The notes: generated by a model not told the origin, from the sequence alone. Shown: positions 28,755 to 38,786, counted from the stretch's first letter. The stretch is DNA of 64,000 bases from Candidatus Zhuqueibacterota bacterium (GCA_022616415.1 JAKEEU010000213.1:1-64000), one strand, 5' to 3'. Made by a program: numbers and translations.

Positions 28755-29443
28755 AGAAAGTTCTGATCATCGAAGATGATGCTGCCATCGTCCTGGGACT
28801 GGAAGGCGCGCTCCAGGGTGAAGGGTACGAAACGTACACGGCACAGACCGGCCCTGAAGGCTTTCGTCTCGCCAAGGAATGCCAGCCGGCTTTGCTCATT
28901 CTCGACTTGATGTTGCCGGGAATGAGCGGCATGGAAATTTGCAAACGCCTCCGCGACGAAGGCGCCACGACGCCGGTGATCATGCTCACTGCCAAAGCCG
29001 AAGAGGATGACAAAGTGTTGGGGCTGGAATTAGGCGCGGATGATTACGTCACCAAGCCTTTCAGTTTGCGCGAGCTTTTGGCCCGGGTGAAAGCCCATTT
29101 GCGCCGGGAAGAGGCTGAAGCGAAATCCGAATCCGATAAGTATAGTTTCGGTGACGTGGTGGTGGATTTCAAGCGGCACGAGATTTATAAAGCCGGTGAG
29201 CTGCAGGAGCTGACCAACCGCGAATTTAGCCTGTTGGAGTATTTTATTGCGCACCCCGGCGAGCTGATCTCCCGTGACCGCATGTTGGATGAAATTTGGG
29301 GGTACGAGGTTTATGTCACCACCCGCACGATCGACAACTATATCCTAAGGCTGCGCAAGCACATTGAACCGGATCTCGAAAATCCGCGCTATATCAAAAC
29401 CATTCGCGGCGCCGGATATTTGTTTGAGACGGAGCCAGGTTAG
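28751..29443 (+). CDS. OmpR/PhoB-family response regulator
   Basis: VLIIEDDAAIVLGL, LLILDLMLPGMSG, GADDYVTKPFSLRELLARV, C-term winged helix. Confidence 0.95.
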   Translation: MKKVLIIEDDAAIVLGLEGALQGEGYETYTAQTGPEGFRLAKECQPALLILDLMLPGMSGMEICKRLRDEGATTPVIMLTAKAEEDDKVLGLELGADDYVTKPFSLRELLARVKAHLRREEAEAKSESDKYSFGDVVVDFKRHEIYKAGELQELTNREFSLLEYFIAHPGELISRDRMLDEIWGYEVYVTTRTIDNYILRLRKHIEPDLENPRYIKTIRGAGYLFETEPG

Positions 29444-29460
29444 GCAAGGAGCTCAAAAAG

Positions 29461-30651
29461 ATGAGTTATCAACCAGCAACGAGAGACCAGCAACCCCAAA
29501 GGGCTTTTGAGCCGGCAACCGGGAATCAGCTCGGCGTGCGCATGCACGGCGTCGCTTTAACCCTGGAAACGGATCATCCGCCTTTATTAGCATACGCCGC
29601 CGAGCATCTCCATGGCTTGGTCGAAACACCTGCTGCCGCTCCTGACTTGAAAGTGAAATGTTATTGGTCGGAAGGTGAGGGGGAGGCGGAAACCACTCCA
29701 TTTCCTGCCGGCGAGGCCATGAATGTTATCGGCAAACGCATGTTGGGCAACGCCGATGAGCTGATCTGGCTGGATACCTTGCGAATGAAAGGGCTGCAGC
29801 TTCGCTTCCGCCGCGAACGTTGGCAGTGGATATTCGAGGTTGCTTACCGGTTTCATGCCAAAAAAGAGAAAATCGAAAATCTGCCCGAGCCTGCCCTGCC
29901 AAAGGCTCCAGGCAGGCCAGGGTACGAATACAAAAGATACTTCAGTCTGATGAGTTATTTGGTCTATTATCCGCTGATTTGGTATCTCGAAAATTCCCGG
30001 GGTTGGACGGTTTTGCACGCTTCGGCCCTGGCCGGTGCGTATGGTGGCATCATGATCGGAGGGCTTGGCGGCGTCGGCAAAACCACCACGTGTGTGGCAT
30101 TGATGCAGCGCGCCTGCCCTGCCGCAGGCCAGGGACGGCTCGAGCTGATGGCGGAAAATATCATTTTCACCGACGGCGAATTCATCTATCCATGCTACGA
30201 GCCGATCCGGCTCGACGAGGGGAGTTTGGCAATGTTGGGGGAGGATAATCCCAACGGCCTGATCCCCATGGCATTTCCCGAAGGGCTAAAGGACAAATGG
30301 CTGTTCCATATCAGGACGAATACGCTTCCGGAAAAGATCAAACCGGCCCTGCTCTTTTTGCCGCAATTTTCGCGACGGCGCTATTTGACGCAAATCGCGC
30401 CTGAGCTGGCTGCTGAAAAAATGGTGGCGATGAATCGTCTGACCCGCGAATTGGATGATTATGGGTGGTATGCGGCGGCGCTGGATATGCACTGGCCAAA
30501 GGTGGGACAAGCGAGCCATCGCATCGAAGTGTTGCGCCGTTTCGCCGAGCAGGTATACTGTTTTGAATTGGGTATTGACCGCTCTGCCGGAGTGGAAGCG
30601 GTCGTGAATGATATTCTTGGTGCAACCCATTCACTGGAGTTCATGTTATGA
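29461..30651 (+). CDS. HprK-like stand-alone P-loop protein
   Basis: WTVLHASALAGAYGGIMIGGLGGVGKTTTCVALM; lies next to HK/RR and glycan genes. Confidence 0.6.
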   Translation: MSYQPATRDQQPQRAFEPATGNQLGVRMHGVALTLETDHPPLLAYAAEHLHGLVETPAAAPDLKVKCYWSEGEGEAETTPFPAGEAMNVIGKRMLGNADELIWLDTLRMKGLQLRFRRERWQWIFEVAYRFHAKKEKIENLPEPALPKAPGRPGYEYKRYFSLMSYLVYYPLIWYLENSRGWTVLHASALAGAYGGIMIGGLGGVGKTTTCVALMQRACPAAGQGRLELMAENIIFTDGEFIYPCYEPIRLDEGSLAMLGEDNPNGLIPMAFPEGLKDKWLFHIRTNTLPEKIKPALLFLPQFSRRRYLTQIAPELAAEKMVAMNRLTRELDDYGWYAAALDMHWPKVGQASHRIEVLRRFAEQVYCFELGIDRSAGVEAVVNDILGATHSLEFML

Positions 30652-32102
30652 AAATAAAGTTAGTAGTAGCCCCTTCAGGGGCCGGATGCCCGGCCAAGAG
30701 GGAATACCCAACCCGGACCAGCCGGAACCAAAAAGAAAAAGCGCACGCAAAGGCGCAGAGCAGACGCAAAGATTACGCAAAGGCAACGCCCGCAGGGCTT
30801 TTCTTTGCGATCCTTGGCGGCTTTGCGTCTTTGCGTGAAAAGCTGTGCTTTTTTTGCAAAGGTTTTACTTGTAATAGCCCAACAAGGGCGTTACTCCGTA
30901 CATTGCTGTCATTAATAATAATCGCCATTGTCATGGGTTGTGCCGGCAAAGCTAAAATGCAGACGCCTGACAAAGCGCCCGCAACGCCTTTTCCGGCTCA
31001 AAAGCCCCCGACGGGCGTAGCCTTGCCGGCAGCCGGAAATGGCATCATCGGCAACACGTTGAGCCAGTGGTTTGACCGCACGCCAACCATCAGCTCGGCA
31101 TCGGCGTGGCCAAGCGTTGCTGAAGACTGCGCCATGATCTACGACCCGGTAAAACATCGCATTGTACTCTTCGGCGGCAAGAACGATGATAATCAAAACG
31201 TGAATGAAGTTTGGGCGTTCGATCTTGCGCGGAACGTCTGGCAAAAAATCGCGGTGGAAGGCGAAAGCCCGCCGCCTTCTGAAGATCATGTTGGCATCTA
31301 TGATCCCATCGGTTGCCGGATGATCGTGCATGGCGGCGAAAATGGCCCGCCCTGGAACAACACGTGGTCGTTCGATTTGACGGCCCAGCGTTGGCGCGAT
31401 ATGACGGATTCAACGGCGCCGGCGCGGGAGGATCATACGGCCATTTTTGACAGCCGCGGCAAGCGCATGGTCATTTTTGGCGGACGCGATTATTATAACG
31501 ATAAACTTTATGAAATCTGGGCGCTCGATCTCGATCCCGGCTCGCCAAGGTTTGAGAAATGGCAAAATCTGACGGTGGAAAACCAGCGCCCTTCAGGGCG
31601 GTCCGATCACGTCGCTGTTTTCGACAGCCTGAAAAACCGCATGATCATTTACGGCGGGTGGGATAAGGAGAAAAAAGAATATCTGGATGATACCTGGGCA
31701 TTCTATTTTGCCCCGCTGGACAGCGGGGATACCATGGGATATTGGAAGAAGATCAAAGCCAAAAAATCGCACCCGCCCAAACGCCGCCATGCCGTCGGGG
31801 CTTATGATTCCGCCAGAAACTGGTTTATCATCTGCGGCGGTTTTGGCGACGAAGGGTATTTAAATGACGCATGGGCATTTGATCTCACCAACGAGGTGTG
31901 GATCAATATTACACCTGGCCCGCAACCGAGGATTGACCATCAAGCGATTTATGATCCCAAAAGCCGGCGCCTGATCCTTTATGGCGGCGACGCCAGGCTC
32001 AGAATCAAATTCCACGACTTTTGGGAATTGGAGATTCAGCCTGGCGTGTCTCTCGATCCGCTGAGGCCAGAAGCCGGACCCAAGATCAGCAAGAGACAGT
32101 AG
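30648..32102 (+). CDS. Kelch-repeat (galactose-oxidase-like propeller) lipoprotein; true start uncertain
   Basis: Repeated AIFDSRGKRMVIFGGRDYYNDKLYEIWALDL units; lipobox-like IIIAIVMGC; N-terminus disrupted by repeat. Confidence 0.82.
   Translation: MKIKLVVAPSGAGCPAKREYPTRTSRNQKEKAHAKAQSRRKDYAKATPAGLFFAILGGFASLREKLCFFCKGFTCNSPTRALLRTLLSLIIIAIVMGCAGKAKMQTPDKAPATPFPAQKPPTGVALPAAGNGIIGNTLSQWFDRTPTISSASAWPSVAEDCAMIYDPVKHRIVLFGGKNDDNQNVNEVWAFDLARNVWQKIAVEGESPPPSEDHVGIYDPIGCRMIVHGGENGPPWNNTWSFDLTAQRWRDMTDSTAPAREDHTAIFDSRGKRMVIFGGRDYYNDKLYEIWALDLDPGSPRFEKWQNLTVENQRPSGRSDHVAVFDSLKNRMIIYGGWDKEKKEYLDDTWAFYFAPLDSGDTMGYWKKIKAKKSHPPKRRHAVGAYDSARNWFIICGGFGDEGYLNDAWAFDLTNEVWINITPGPQPRIDHQAIYDPKSRRLILYGGDARLRIKFHDFWELEIQPGVSLDPLRPEAGPKISKRQ
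30735..30842. repeat. Inverted CGCAAAG-rich repeat without cargo
   Basis: AAAAGCGCACGCAAAGGCGCAGAGCAGACGCAAAGATTACGCAAAG ... CTTTGCGATCCTTGGCGGCTTTGCGTCTTTGCGTGAAA. Confidence 0.7.
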
Positions 32103-32150
32103 GTTCACTTATACGATTAAACGCAGAAAAAAATTCTAAAAGTTTTATGT

Positions 32151-32403
32151 CCAACGGATAAAAGCGGCCAACGGATATAAAACAAAATGAATTGCAATGT
32201 TAATGCTTCAACTGAGGAGATTTTCATGAAGATATATTGACGTTTGCAAAAATAATAGGAATGTGTCACCCTGGAAGGGTCTTTTTAAGCATTGGCACGG
32301 ATGTTATAGTGAGAAATAATTTAATATCCTTATTAAACAATTATTTTGCCCTAATCATTTTGCCAGTGCTTGTTTTATCCGTTGGCCGCTGTTATCCGTT
32401 GGG
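32151..32403. mobile_element. 253-bp element bounded by 26-bp CCAACGGAT-pair terminal inverted repeats, no ORF
   Basis: CCAACGGATAAAAGCGGCCAACGGAT (32151-32176) and ATCCGTTGGCCGCTGTTATCCGTTGG (32378-32403). Confidence 0.75.
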
Positions 32404-32468
32404 CTAATTCTTTTTGACAAATCATTTTGCTGTTATTTTTTTGTTCTCTTGTTAAACCGGAGTCGACT

Positions 32469-33878
32469 ATGCGCTCTCCCATTGAAAAAATATCCCAAAC
32501 CGGCGGCGTGCCGATACGGTTTTTTTTGACGTCGGATATGCTGCCGGACGCTGAGACCATGGCACAATTGGAGCAACTTGCCAAAGTGCCGGGCCTCGAG
32601 CACCACGTTGCGGTGCTTCCGGACATTCACCGCAAAAGCCGCAACTTGAGCCCGACCGGCACGGTGGTCGCGACGAAAAATGCCATTGTGCCGCGGGCTG
32701 TGGACACCGGAATCTGCTGCGGCATGCGCATGATCCGCACCGATATTGAGGTGCGCGATTTAACCCCGCAAAGCGGGGTGCTCGACGCGCTTTTTGGCGA
32801 ACTCATGCGCACGATTCCGGTTTTGGAGCATGAGCAGGAAGTCATCAGCAAACAGGAGGTCGCCGAAATTCTCGTGCACGGCGGCCGGTGGTGCCGGAAA
32901 AAATTCAGCCTGTCTGATGAAGAACTGAATTGCATTGAAAATCGCGCCACCATGCCGACGGACACGGAAGATGCCGAAGCCATCCTGGCCAGCATACCGG
33001 AGAAAGCAATCAGCAAAGGCCGGCGATGCTTCGGCACCCTCGGCGACGGCAATCATTTCCTGGAGCTGCAGGAAATCGTCGAAGTGCTCGATCGTGAGGC
33101 AGCGAACCTGCTGGGACTATTTGCAGGCAAGGCCTTTTTCATGCTTCACACCGGCTCCCGCAATCTCGGCAGCAAAATGATGAAAGCCTATCTGGAAATC
33201 TTGGAACGCCGCTTTGCCCCGGCGCAACCGGCCACGAATGGCGGAGCGCTCTGGTCGATGCCGGCGGATTCGGAAGAGGGTGTCAATTACGCGCGCGCGG
33301 TATCGGCGGCCTCTAATTTTGGTTTTGCCAATCGGATTGCCATCACTGAAAATTTGCGGGCGGCGGTGCGCCAGGTGCTTCATGATGAAACGCTGGCGCT
33401 GCCGTTGCTTTACGACTGCGCCCACGTCAGCCTCCAGTTGGAGCCATGGAATGGTGGAAAGCTGTGGGTGCATCGCCACGGTGCCAGCCGCGCGCTGCCG
33501 CCCTCAAAATTAGCAGCGCATCCGGTGTTCTCCAAAACCGGCCAGCCGGTGCCGATTCCCGGTTCGATGGGACACGCTTCTTATGTTGGAATAGCCGATG
33601 AAAGAACGGTCGAGACTTTTTACTCAGTCAATCACGGCGCCGGCCGCGTCATGGACAAGCCCGAGGCGCTGGCGCATTTCACGGAACGGCAGGTGGAAAG
33701 CGAGATGCGCGACAAAAACATCCGGCTATATCGTTATCCCGCAAGGCGGGATGACAATATTGCCGAGCAGGCGCCAAGCTCGTTTAAGGATATTGCGCAA
33801 GTCGTTCGGGCTATGATTGTTTTATCGTTGGCCAAGCCGGTTGTGCGCTTACGGCCGGTAGCCGTGTTAAAGGGATAG
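32469..33878 (+). CDS. rtcB: RtcB-family RNA-splicing ligase
   Basis: HHVAVLPDIHRKSRNLSPTGTVVAT, AVDTGICCGMRMI, GTLGDGNHFLELQ, VNHGAGRVMDK. Confidence 0.88.
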   Translation: MRSPIEKISQTGGVPIRFFLTSDMLPDAETMAQLEQLAKVPGLEHHVAVLPDIHRKSRNLSPTGTVVATKNAIVPRAVDTGICCGMRMIRTDIEVRDLTPQSGVLDALFGELMRTIPVLEHEQEVISKQEVAEILVHGGRWCRKKFSLSDEELNCIENRATMPTDTEDAEAILASIPEKAISKGRRCFGTLGDGNHFLELQEIVEVLDREAANLLGLFAGKAFFMLHTGSRNLGSKMMKAYLEILERRFAPAQPATNGGALWSMPADSEEGVNYARAVSAASNFGFANRIAITENLRAAVRQVLHDETLALPLLYDCAHVSLQLEPWNGGKLWVHRHGASRALPPSKLAAHPVFSKTGQPVPIPGSMGHASYVGIADERTVETFYSVNHGAGRVMDKPEALAHFTERQVESEMRDKNIRLYRYPARRDDNIAEQAPSSFKDIAQVVRAMIVLSLAKPVVRLRPVAVLKG

Positions 33879-34040
33879 CCTGCATGGCCAATCTTTTTAC
33901 CTGATTTTTACAATATCCCGACCAGACAATGACAATGGAATCAAATGATTGTTATAGAATAAATCAGTGCGAGGAGATTGATGGACAAATTCGGATGAAA
34001 TTGAAATTTGAACTAACCAATTAGTAGAAGGAGGTTAATC

Positions 34041-34637
34041 ATGAAGTCACGTCTTTATATTTTCGCAGCGTTGCTGGCTGCGCTGCTGTTGACCACAGCA
34101 AGCTCCGCCCAGGCACAGATGAGAATGATAACGTCCCCGGCGGAGATTGTGGCGGCGCTCAAGGTCGGCCAATGGGTTAAAATGGAGGGATTCGTTCAAA
34201 AAGATTTCACGGTTCGAACCAAGGATGTCGAAATGCTCACCGGCGATTTCCTCGACGACGCTTGGAGCATTCAGGCAGTTAGTCGGAACATTGATCCGAA
34301 CAAACAGGAGTTCAAAATACTGCTTATGCCCATCAAAACTCAGGAGAATACCGAGTACAAGGCGAAACGTAGTATTGTCACCACTTTTAACAGCTTTGCT
34401 AATCTCCAAGGTGGCATGCTTGTGGAAGTAGACGGTACCTATCAGAAGGATGGCACTTTTCTCGCTCTGGAAATTGAGGATAAATCAGCGGATTTGGTTG
34501 ACAAGCCCGAATTAAAAAATGAGATCGAAGCCGTGGGCAAAGTGGAGAAAATCGACGAGGCCAGACGCACGGTTACGGTCATGGGTGTCACGTTCCACAT
34601 CATGGACAACACCCGGCTCAGGGCGGTTATAAAATAA
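34041..34637 (+). CDS. Secreted OB-fold/DUF5666-like protein, tandem copy 1
   Basis: Signal peptide MKSRLYIFAALLAALLLTTASSAQAQ; C-term EAVGKVEKIDEARRTVTVMGVTFHI. Confidence 0.65.
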   Translation: MKSRLYIFAALLAALLLTTASSAQAQMRMITSPAEIVAALKVGQWVKMEGFVQKDFTVRTKDVEMLTGDFLDDAWSIQAVSRNIDPNKQEFKILLMPIKTQENTEYKAKRSIVTTFNSFANLQGGMLVEVDGTYQKDGTFLALEIEDKSADLVDKPELKNEIEAVGKVEKIDEARRTVTVMGVTFHIMDNTRLRAVIK

Positions 34638-34664
34638 TTTTTTGGGGAGTTAAGGAGGTTAATC

Positions 34665-35252
34665 ATGAAGTCACGTCTTTATGTTTTCGCGGTGTTACTG
34701 GCTGCTCAACTGTTGGCCACGATAAGCTCCGCCCAAGCGCAAGCTAGGGCAAAAATGACTCCGGAGGAGATTCTGGCGGCCATCAAGCCTGGCAAGTGGG
34801 TGCAATTGGAAGGCGTCATTCAAAGGGATTTTTCGGTTCTGTGCACGGAGGCTAAAATACTTACCGGCGATTTTCTCGAGGACGACTGGAGCATTACGGC
34901 GGTCGCTCGCAATATCGATAAAGCCAGGCAGGAGTTCAAAGTGTTGCTCCTGCCCGTCAAAACTCATAATAACACCGAGTACGAGACAAAAGTCGGCGCT
35001 TTTAAAAGTTTTGCCGATATGAAACCCGGTATCATGGTGGAAGTGGACGGCACTTATCTGAAGAGCGACACTATGCTGGCTGTGGAAATCGAGGATGTAT
35101 CATCGGAGTTGATTGCCGAGCCCGGTTTGGAGAACCAAGTTGAAGCCGTGGGCAAGGTGGAGAAAGTCGACATTTCCAACCGCACGGTCACGCTCATGGG
35201 CATCACGTTCCACATCATTAACAAAACCTGGCTCAAGTCAGCGATCAAATGA
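34665..35252 (+). CDS. Secreted OB-fold/DUF5666-like protein, tandem copy 2
   Basis: Near-identical signal peptide and RBS (aaggaggttaatcatgaagtcacgtctttat) to copy 1; collinear protein. Confidence 0.65.
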   Translation: MKSRLYVFAVLLAAQLLATISSAQAQARAKMTPEEILAAIKPGKWVQLEGVIQRDFSVLCTEAKILTGDFLEDDWSITAVARNIDKARQEFKVLLLPVKTHNNTEYETKVGAFKSFADMKPGIMVEVDGTYLKSDTMLAVEIEDVSSELIAEPGLENQVEAVGKVEKVDISNRTVTLMGITFHIINKTWLKSAIK

Positions 35253-35255
35253 TTG

Positions 35256-35311
35256 GAGCGCGGACTTTCTTGTCCGCAATGCACGTGTGTGGACTAGAAA
35301 GTCCACACTCC
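35256..35311. repeat. About 56-bp mini-element with imperfect inverted ends (copy 1)
   Basis: GGAGCGCGGACTTTC ... GAAAGTCCACACTCC; second copy at 61503-61557. Confidence 0.75.
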
Positions 35312-35334
35312 CCTCAAAAGATAAGGAGGTTTTT

Positions 35335-37161
35335 ATGGCAACGAAGCGCAGTGTAGCGGCAAACAACTTGGCAAACAAGCCTGCCCTGCCAAAGGCTCTA
35401 GGCAGGCCAGGGTTGTCATGGCTTTTTGCTCTTGCAGCGTTTGTTTGCATCTCTGCCTGTGGTGGAGCTCGCAACCAAGCCGAGAACCAAGCGGTTGAAG
35501 GCAAAAAAGCCGAAGGGAGCGATTTATCGGCTATGCCGAAACCCGCGGAAGCTGAAAAAGAGAAGGCGCGCGAAGTTTTAGAGCTTTTGGATAAGGCGTC
35601 GGGTGAAAACGGCTCTGATTCGATAAACGCGATGGCGGCAGATGCGGAAACCGCCGCGCCCGGCAAGATCAGTCCATTGCAAGGTGCTGCCGGCAATCTT
35701 GATAGTAAAGGAGTCAACAACGCAGTATTTGAATACACCCCATTCAGTGAAGCGGAGATCGGTGAAGTGGCGAAAAATCCGCTCACGCTGGACGACTGTA
35801 TCCGCATTGCACTCAGCAAGAACATTACGCTGCGTTTGGCCAAAAGCGAGCTGTTGAGAGCGGAAGTGACGCATGCCGGGACCTATGGCAAGTTTTTGCC
35901 GACATTCACCCTCCAGGGCGGCCAGGAGAATACGATGCAGAAACGGCCGTTTGATGCGCTCGCACCCACGGATCCGACGCGCTTGAATTTCAATAACAAT
36001 TTTCTGGTCGGTCAAATGCAGCAAATTTTACCGACCGGTACGGTTCTCAGTTTTGTCGGAGACCTTAGGCGCGACTTCAATTCTCCCGATCAGTTCGGCA
36101 TTCGACCGACCAGAACCGAAAATCTTGCTTACTCGGTCAGTCTGACTCAGCCCCTGTTGCGCGGCGGCTGGGCAACGGTCACGCGCAGCGCGATCAATTT
36201 GGCGCAGTATGACCGGAAAATGCAGGAAAAGCAGCTTTCCAGCACGAAATTAGCCACGATGTATTCGGTTAAGCAAGCGTATTACAACGTTCTGCTCCAG
36301 CGTGAGCTGATCAAAGTGAATCAAGCTGCCATCCAACAAGATTCGACCTTGGTGAAGGCCTCGGAATCCATGGTGCAGGCTAAGGTGGCGACGCGACGCG
36401 ACGTTTTGAGCGCTCAAATCCGGCTGGCGGAAGACCGAGCAGAGCTTATTAGAGCTGAGACCGAATACCAGCTTGCTCTCGATGCTTTAAAGGAGATTAT
36501 TGGCCTGCCCATTGAGGTGCCGATTGAATTAACCGAGGCTGATCTGCGCTTCTCCCCCCTGGCCCTTGATGAAGATACATTGATAGAGCTGGCCGTGAAG
36601 AATAACCCTTCAACGCATAGCGCGGAAGTTGCTGTTGACCGTGCGCGGTTATCGCTTAAAGTGGCAAGGAATGCGCTCCTGCCTCAGCTCGATCTGACGG
36701 TATTGCATTCCGGACAGTTGGATACACAGTTGGATCCGGACAGGGGCCTGCACAAAGACTTGTGGACGACCGGTTTGCAGGCATCAATTAATTTGAGCTA
36801 TCCTTTTTTAAACCGCGAGGCGGCTGCCAATGCCGAAAATGCGCAGATTGCCGTATCGCAGCAGCAGGACCGGCTGGTGGATCTCCAGCGGCAAATTGTG
36901 CTCGGCGTTCGCAGCATCATCCGCAGCGCCCACAGCACTGTCGAGGAGCTTAATGCCTTGCAGGGCACGATCGCCGCGGCGGAAGAGAAAGTTGAATTTG
37001 CTACAGCCATGTTCCGTCTCGGGCGTGCTTCGAACCTGGATATTATCGATGCGCAGGAAGCCTTGTTTAAAGCCCAAAACCAGTATGTGAGCAAATTGGT
37101 GGATTATCATACCCAATTGGCGCTGCTGGAAAGCTTGACGGGACAGCCGCTGATGCAATAA
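35335..37161 (+). CDS. TolC-family outer-membrane efflux lipoprotein
   Basis: LTLDDCIRIALSKNITLRLAKSELLRAEV..., typical coiled-coil duplicated architecture. Confidence 0.88.
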   Translation: MATKRSVAANNLANKPALPKALGRPGLSWLFALAAFVCISACGGARNQAENQAVEGKKAEGSDLSAMPKPAEAEKEKAREVLELLDKASGENGSDSINAMAADAETAAPGKISPLQGAAGNLDSKGVNNAVFEYTPFSEAEIGEVAKNPLTLDDCIRIALSKNITLRLAKSELLRAEVTHAGTYGKFLPTFTLQGGQENTMQKRPFDALAPTDPTRLNFNNNFLVGQMQQILPTGTVLSFVGDLRRDFNSPDQFGIRPTRTENLAYSVSLTQPLLRGGWATVTRSAINLAQYDRKMQEKQLSSTKLATMYSVKQAYYNVLLQRELIKVNQAAIQQDSTLVKASESMVQAKVATRRDVLSAQIRLAEDRAELIRAETEYQLALDALKEIIGLPIEVPIELTEADLRFSPLALDEDTLIELAVKNNPSTHSAEVAVDRARLSLKVARNALLPQLDLTVLHSGQLDTQLDPDRGLHKDLWTTGLQASINLSYPFLNREAAANAENAQIAVSQQQDRLVDLQRQIVLGVRSIIRSAHSTVEELNALQGTIAAAEEKVEFATAMFRLGRASNLDIIDAQEALFKAQNQYVSKLVDYHTQLALLESLTGQPLMQ

Positions 37162-37271
37162 TGTCATTCAGGAGGAATCTTTTTTATTGTCGAGCACAGT
37201 GCTTGTGTTTTAAAAAGATGCTTCCAGCATGACATGTTAATGTACTCGGATAAAACAAGGAGGTGAATCCC

Positions 37272-38786
37272 ATGAAAGAATTTACTGATCCGCACAATAA
37301 AGGAACGAAATCTCGTGCGGGTAAAAGACGGAAGCGGGTCACGATGATCCTGGCTGCAATGGTCATTGTTGGCCTGATTTTCGGCGGCACGTTCATCGTC
37401 TCAAATCATGACGGCGCGCCGCTTCCGACCACCGCGGTCAAGCGCGGCGAGGTCACGATCAAAATCACCGAGGCGGGCGAGCTTCGCGCTCAGGATCAAG
37501 TAACCATCAGCGCCATCAATGATAAACAGATCATCTGGATGGCTCCGGAAGGTGAATGGGTCGAGGAGGGGGATACGTTGATCATCCTGGCGTCTGAAAA
37601 ATACGTCATCTCCAGCGGTGAGGCGCAGTCGTCTTTATTGGTGGCGAAGGCGGATTTATCCAGAGCGATCAGTGATCTGCACGCGCAGCAGGCGAAGGAA
37701 GAAGCGGCGCGCAAGAATTACGAGTCGCTTCCGGAGCTGGCGAAAAAAGGCTTCGTTATGGAAAGCGAAGTGGAGCAAGCCCGTTTGGCGTACATGGAGC
37801 TGAAATCCAAAACGATGGCGTTTCGGGCGTCCGTCGATGCCGCGCGTGCGAACGTGGAACGCGCCGCCAGAGGGTTTGCGCAAGAGCGCAGAAAATTGCG
37901 CGAGGGCGTTTATCTTGCTCCCCGCGCCGGCTTGGTGGTCTATGCGACCATGGGAGATGCGGAGAATCCGAAAAAAATCAGCCTGGGCATGACGCCGTTC
38001 GAAGGCATGGATCTGATGTATTTGCCGGATATTTCTTCCATGATGGTCGATGCCGAGATCAGTGAAGTTGATTTGTCCAGGATTAAAGTTGGCCTGCCGG
38101 TGGAAATTCGGCTGGATGCGTATTCGGATGCCGTCTTCAAGGGAGAAATCAAGGCCATTGCCGACTTGGCGAGACGCAAGATCAGCCGGATTACCGGCAA
38201 AGCCACCGGCGCCAAAGTTTTTGACATAACGATCAAAGTGCTCGATCAGGACGGTCGGTTGAAGCCGGGTCTCACCGCCAATGTTGATATTATCGTGAAC
38301 CAGTATGACGATGTGCTTCATATCCCGCTTGAAACCATTTTTCTGGATGAACAGGATCAGGCGATTGTCTACGTGAAAAACGACCATGGTCAAATTGAAT
38401 CGCGCCTGGTCGTGATCGGGGAAAGCAACGACCGCGTCGCCATAGTTAAAGAAGGCTTGCAAGAGGGTGAAAATGTATGCCTGTCGCGCCCGACTCCCGA
38501 GCAAATCACCCGTGAAGAAGCAGGCACCCCCTGGTTCACGCACTTGGGAAAAAGCCTCCGCCATCGAATCGGTCAATACTTCAAATCTGCGCCATCCGTT
38601 TCTTTGGTGGCGGACTCGGTGAAGACCGGTCCCGATTTCGAGCTCAAATTCACCCACTCCGGTTCTCCGCTCGCAGACTCAGTGGCTGCCGTACATAATG
38701 GCCACTTCGTTTTATCCGATTCCCTCAGAGCGGATTCGGTGAAGAGCAAGATTGAGATTTCCAGGAAAACAGTACGTGATTTTTAA
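37272..38786 (+). CDS. HlyD/MacA-type periplasmic adaptor
   Basis: VKRGEVTIKITEAGELRAQDQVTIS..., coiled coil, ...GLTANVDIIVNQYDDVLHIPLETIF. Confidence 0.88.
   Translation: MKEFTDPHNKGTKSRAGKRRKRVTMILAAMVIVGLIFGGTFIVSNHDGAPLPTTAVKRGEVTIKITEAGELRAQDQVTISAINDKQIIWMAPEGEWVEEGDTLIILASEKYVISSGEAQSSLLVAKADLSRAISDLHAQQAKEEAARKNYESLPELAKKGFVMESEVEQARLAYMELKSKTMAFRASVDAARANVERAARGFAQERRKLREGVYLAPRAGLVVYATMGDAENPKKISLGMTPFEGMDLMYLPDISSMMVDAEISEVDLSRIKVGLPVEIRLDAYSDAVFKGEIKAIADLARRKISRITGKATGAKVFDITIKVLDQDGRLKPGLTANVDIIVNQYDDVLHIPLETIFLDEQDQAIVYVKNDHGQIESRLVVIGESNDRVAIVKEGLQEGENVCLSRPTPEQITREEAGTPWFTHLGKSLRHRIGQYFKSAPSVSLVADSVKTGPDFELKFTHSGSPLADSVAAVHNGHFVLSDSLRADSVKSKIEISRKTVRDF

Noticed and set aside
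37656-38657. 333-aa minus ORF opposite the HlyD gene
   Set aside because: Shadow ORF of the adaptor gene.
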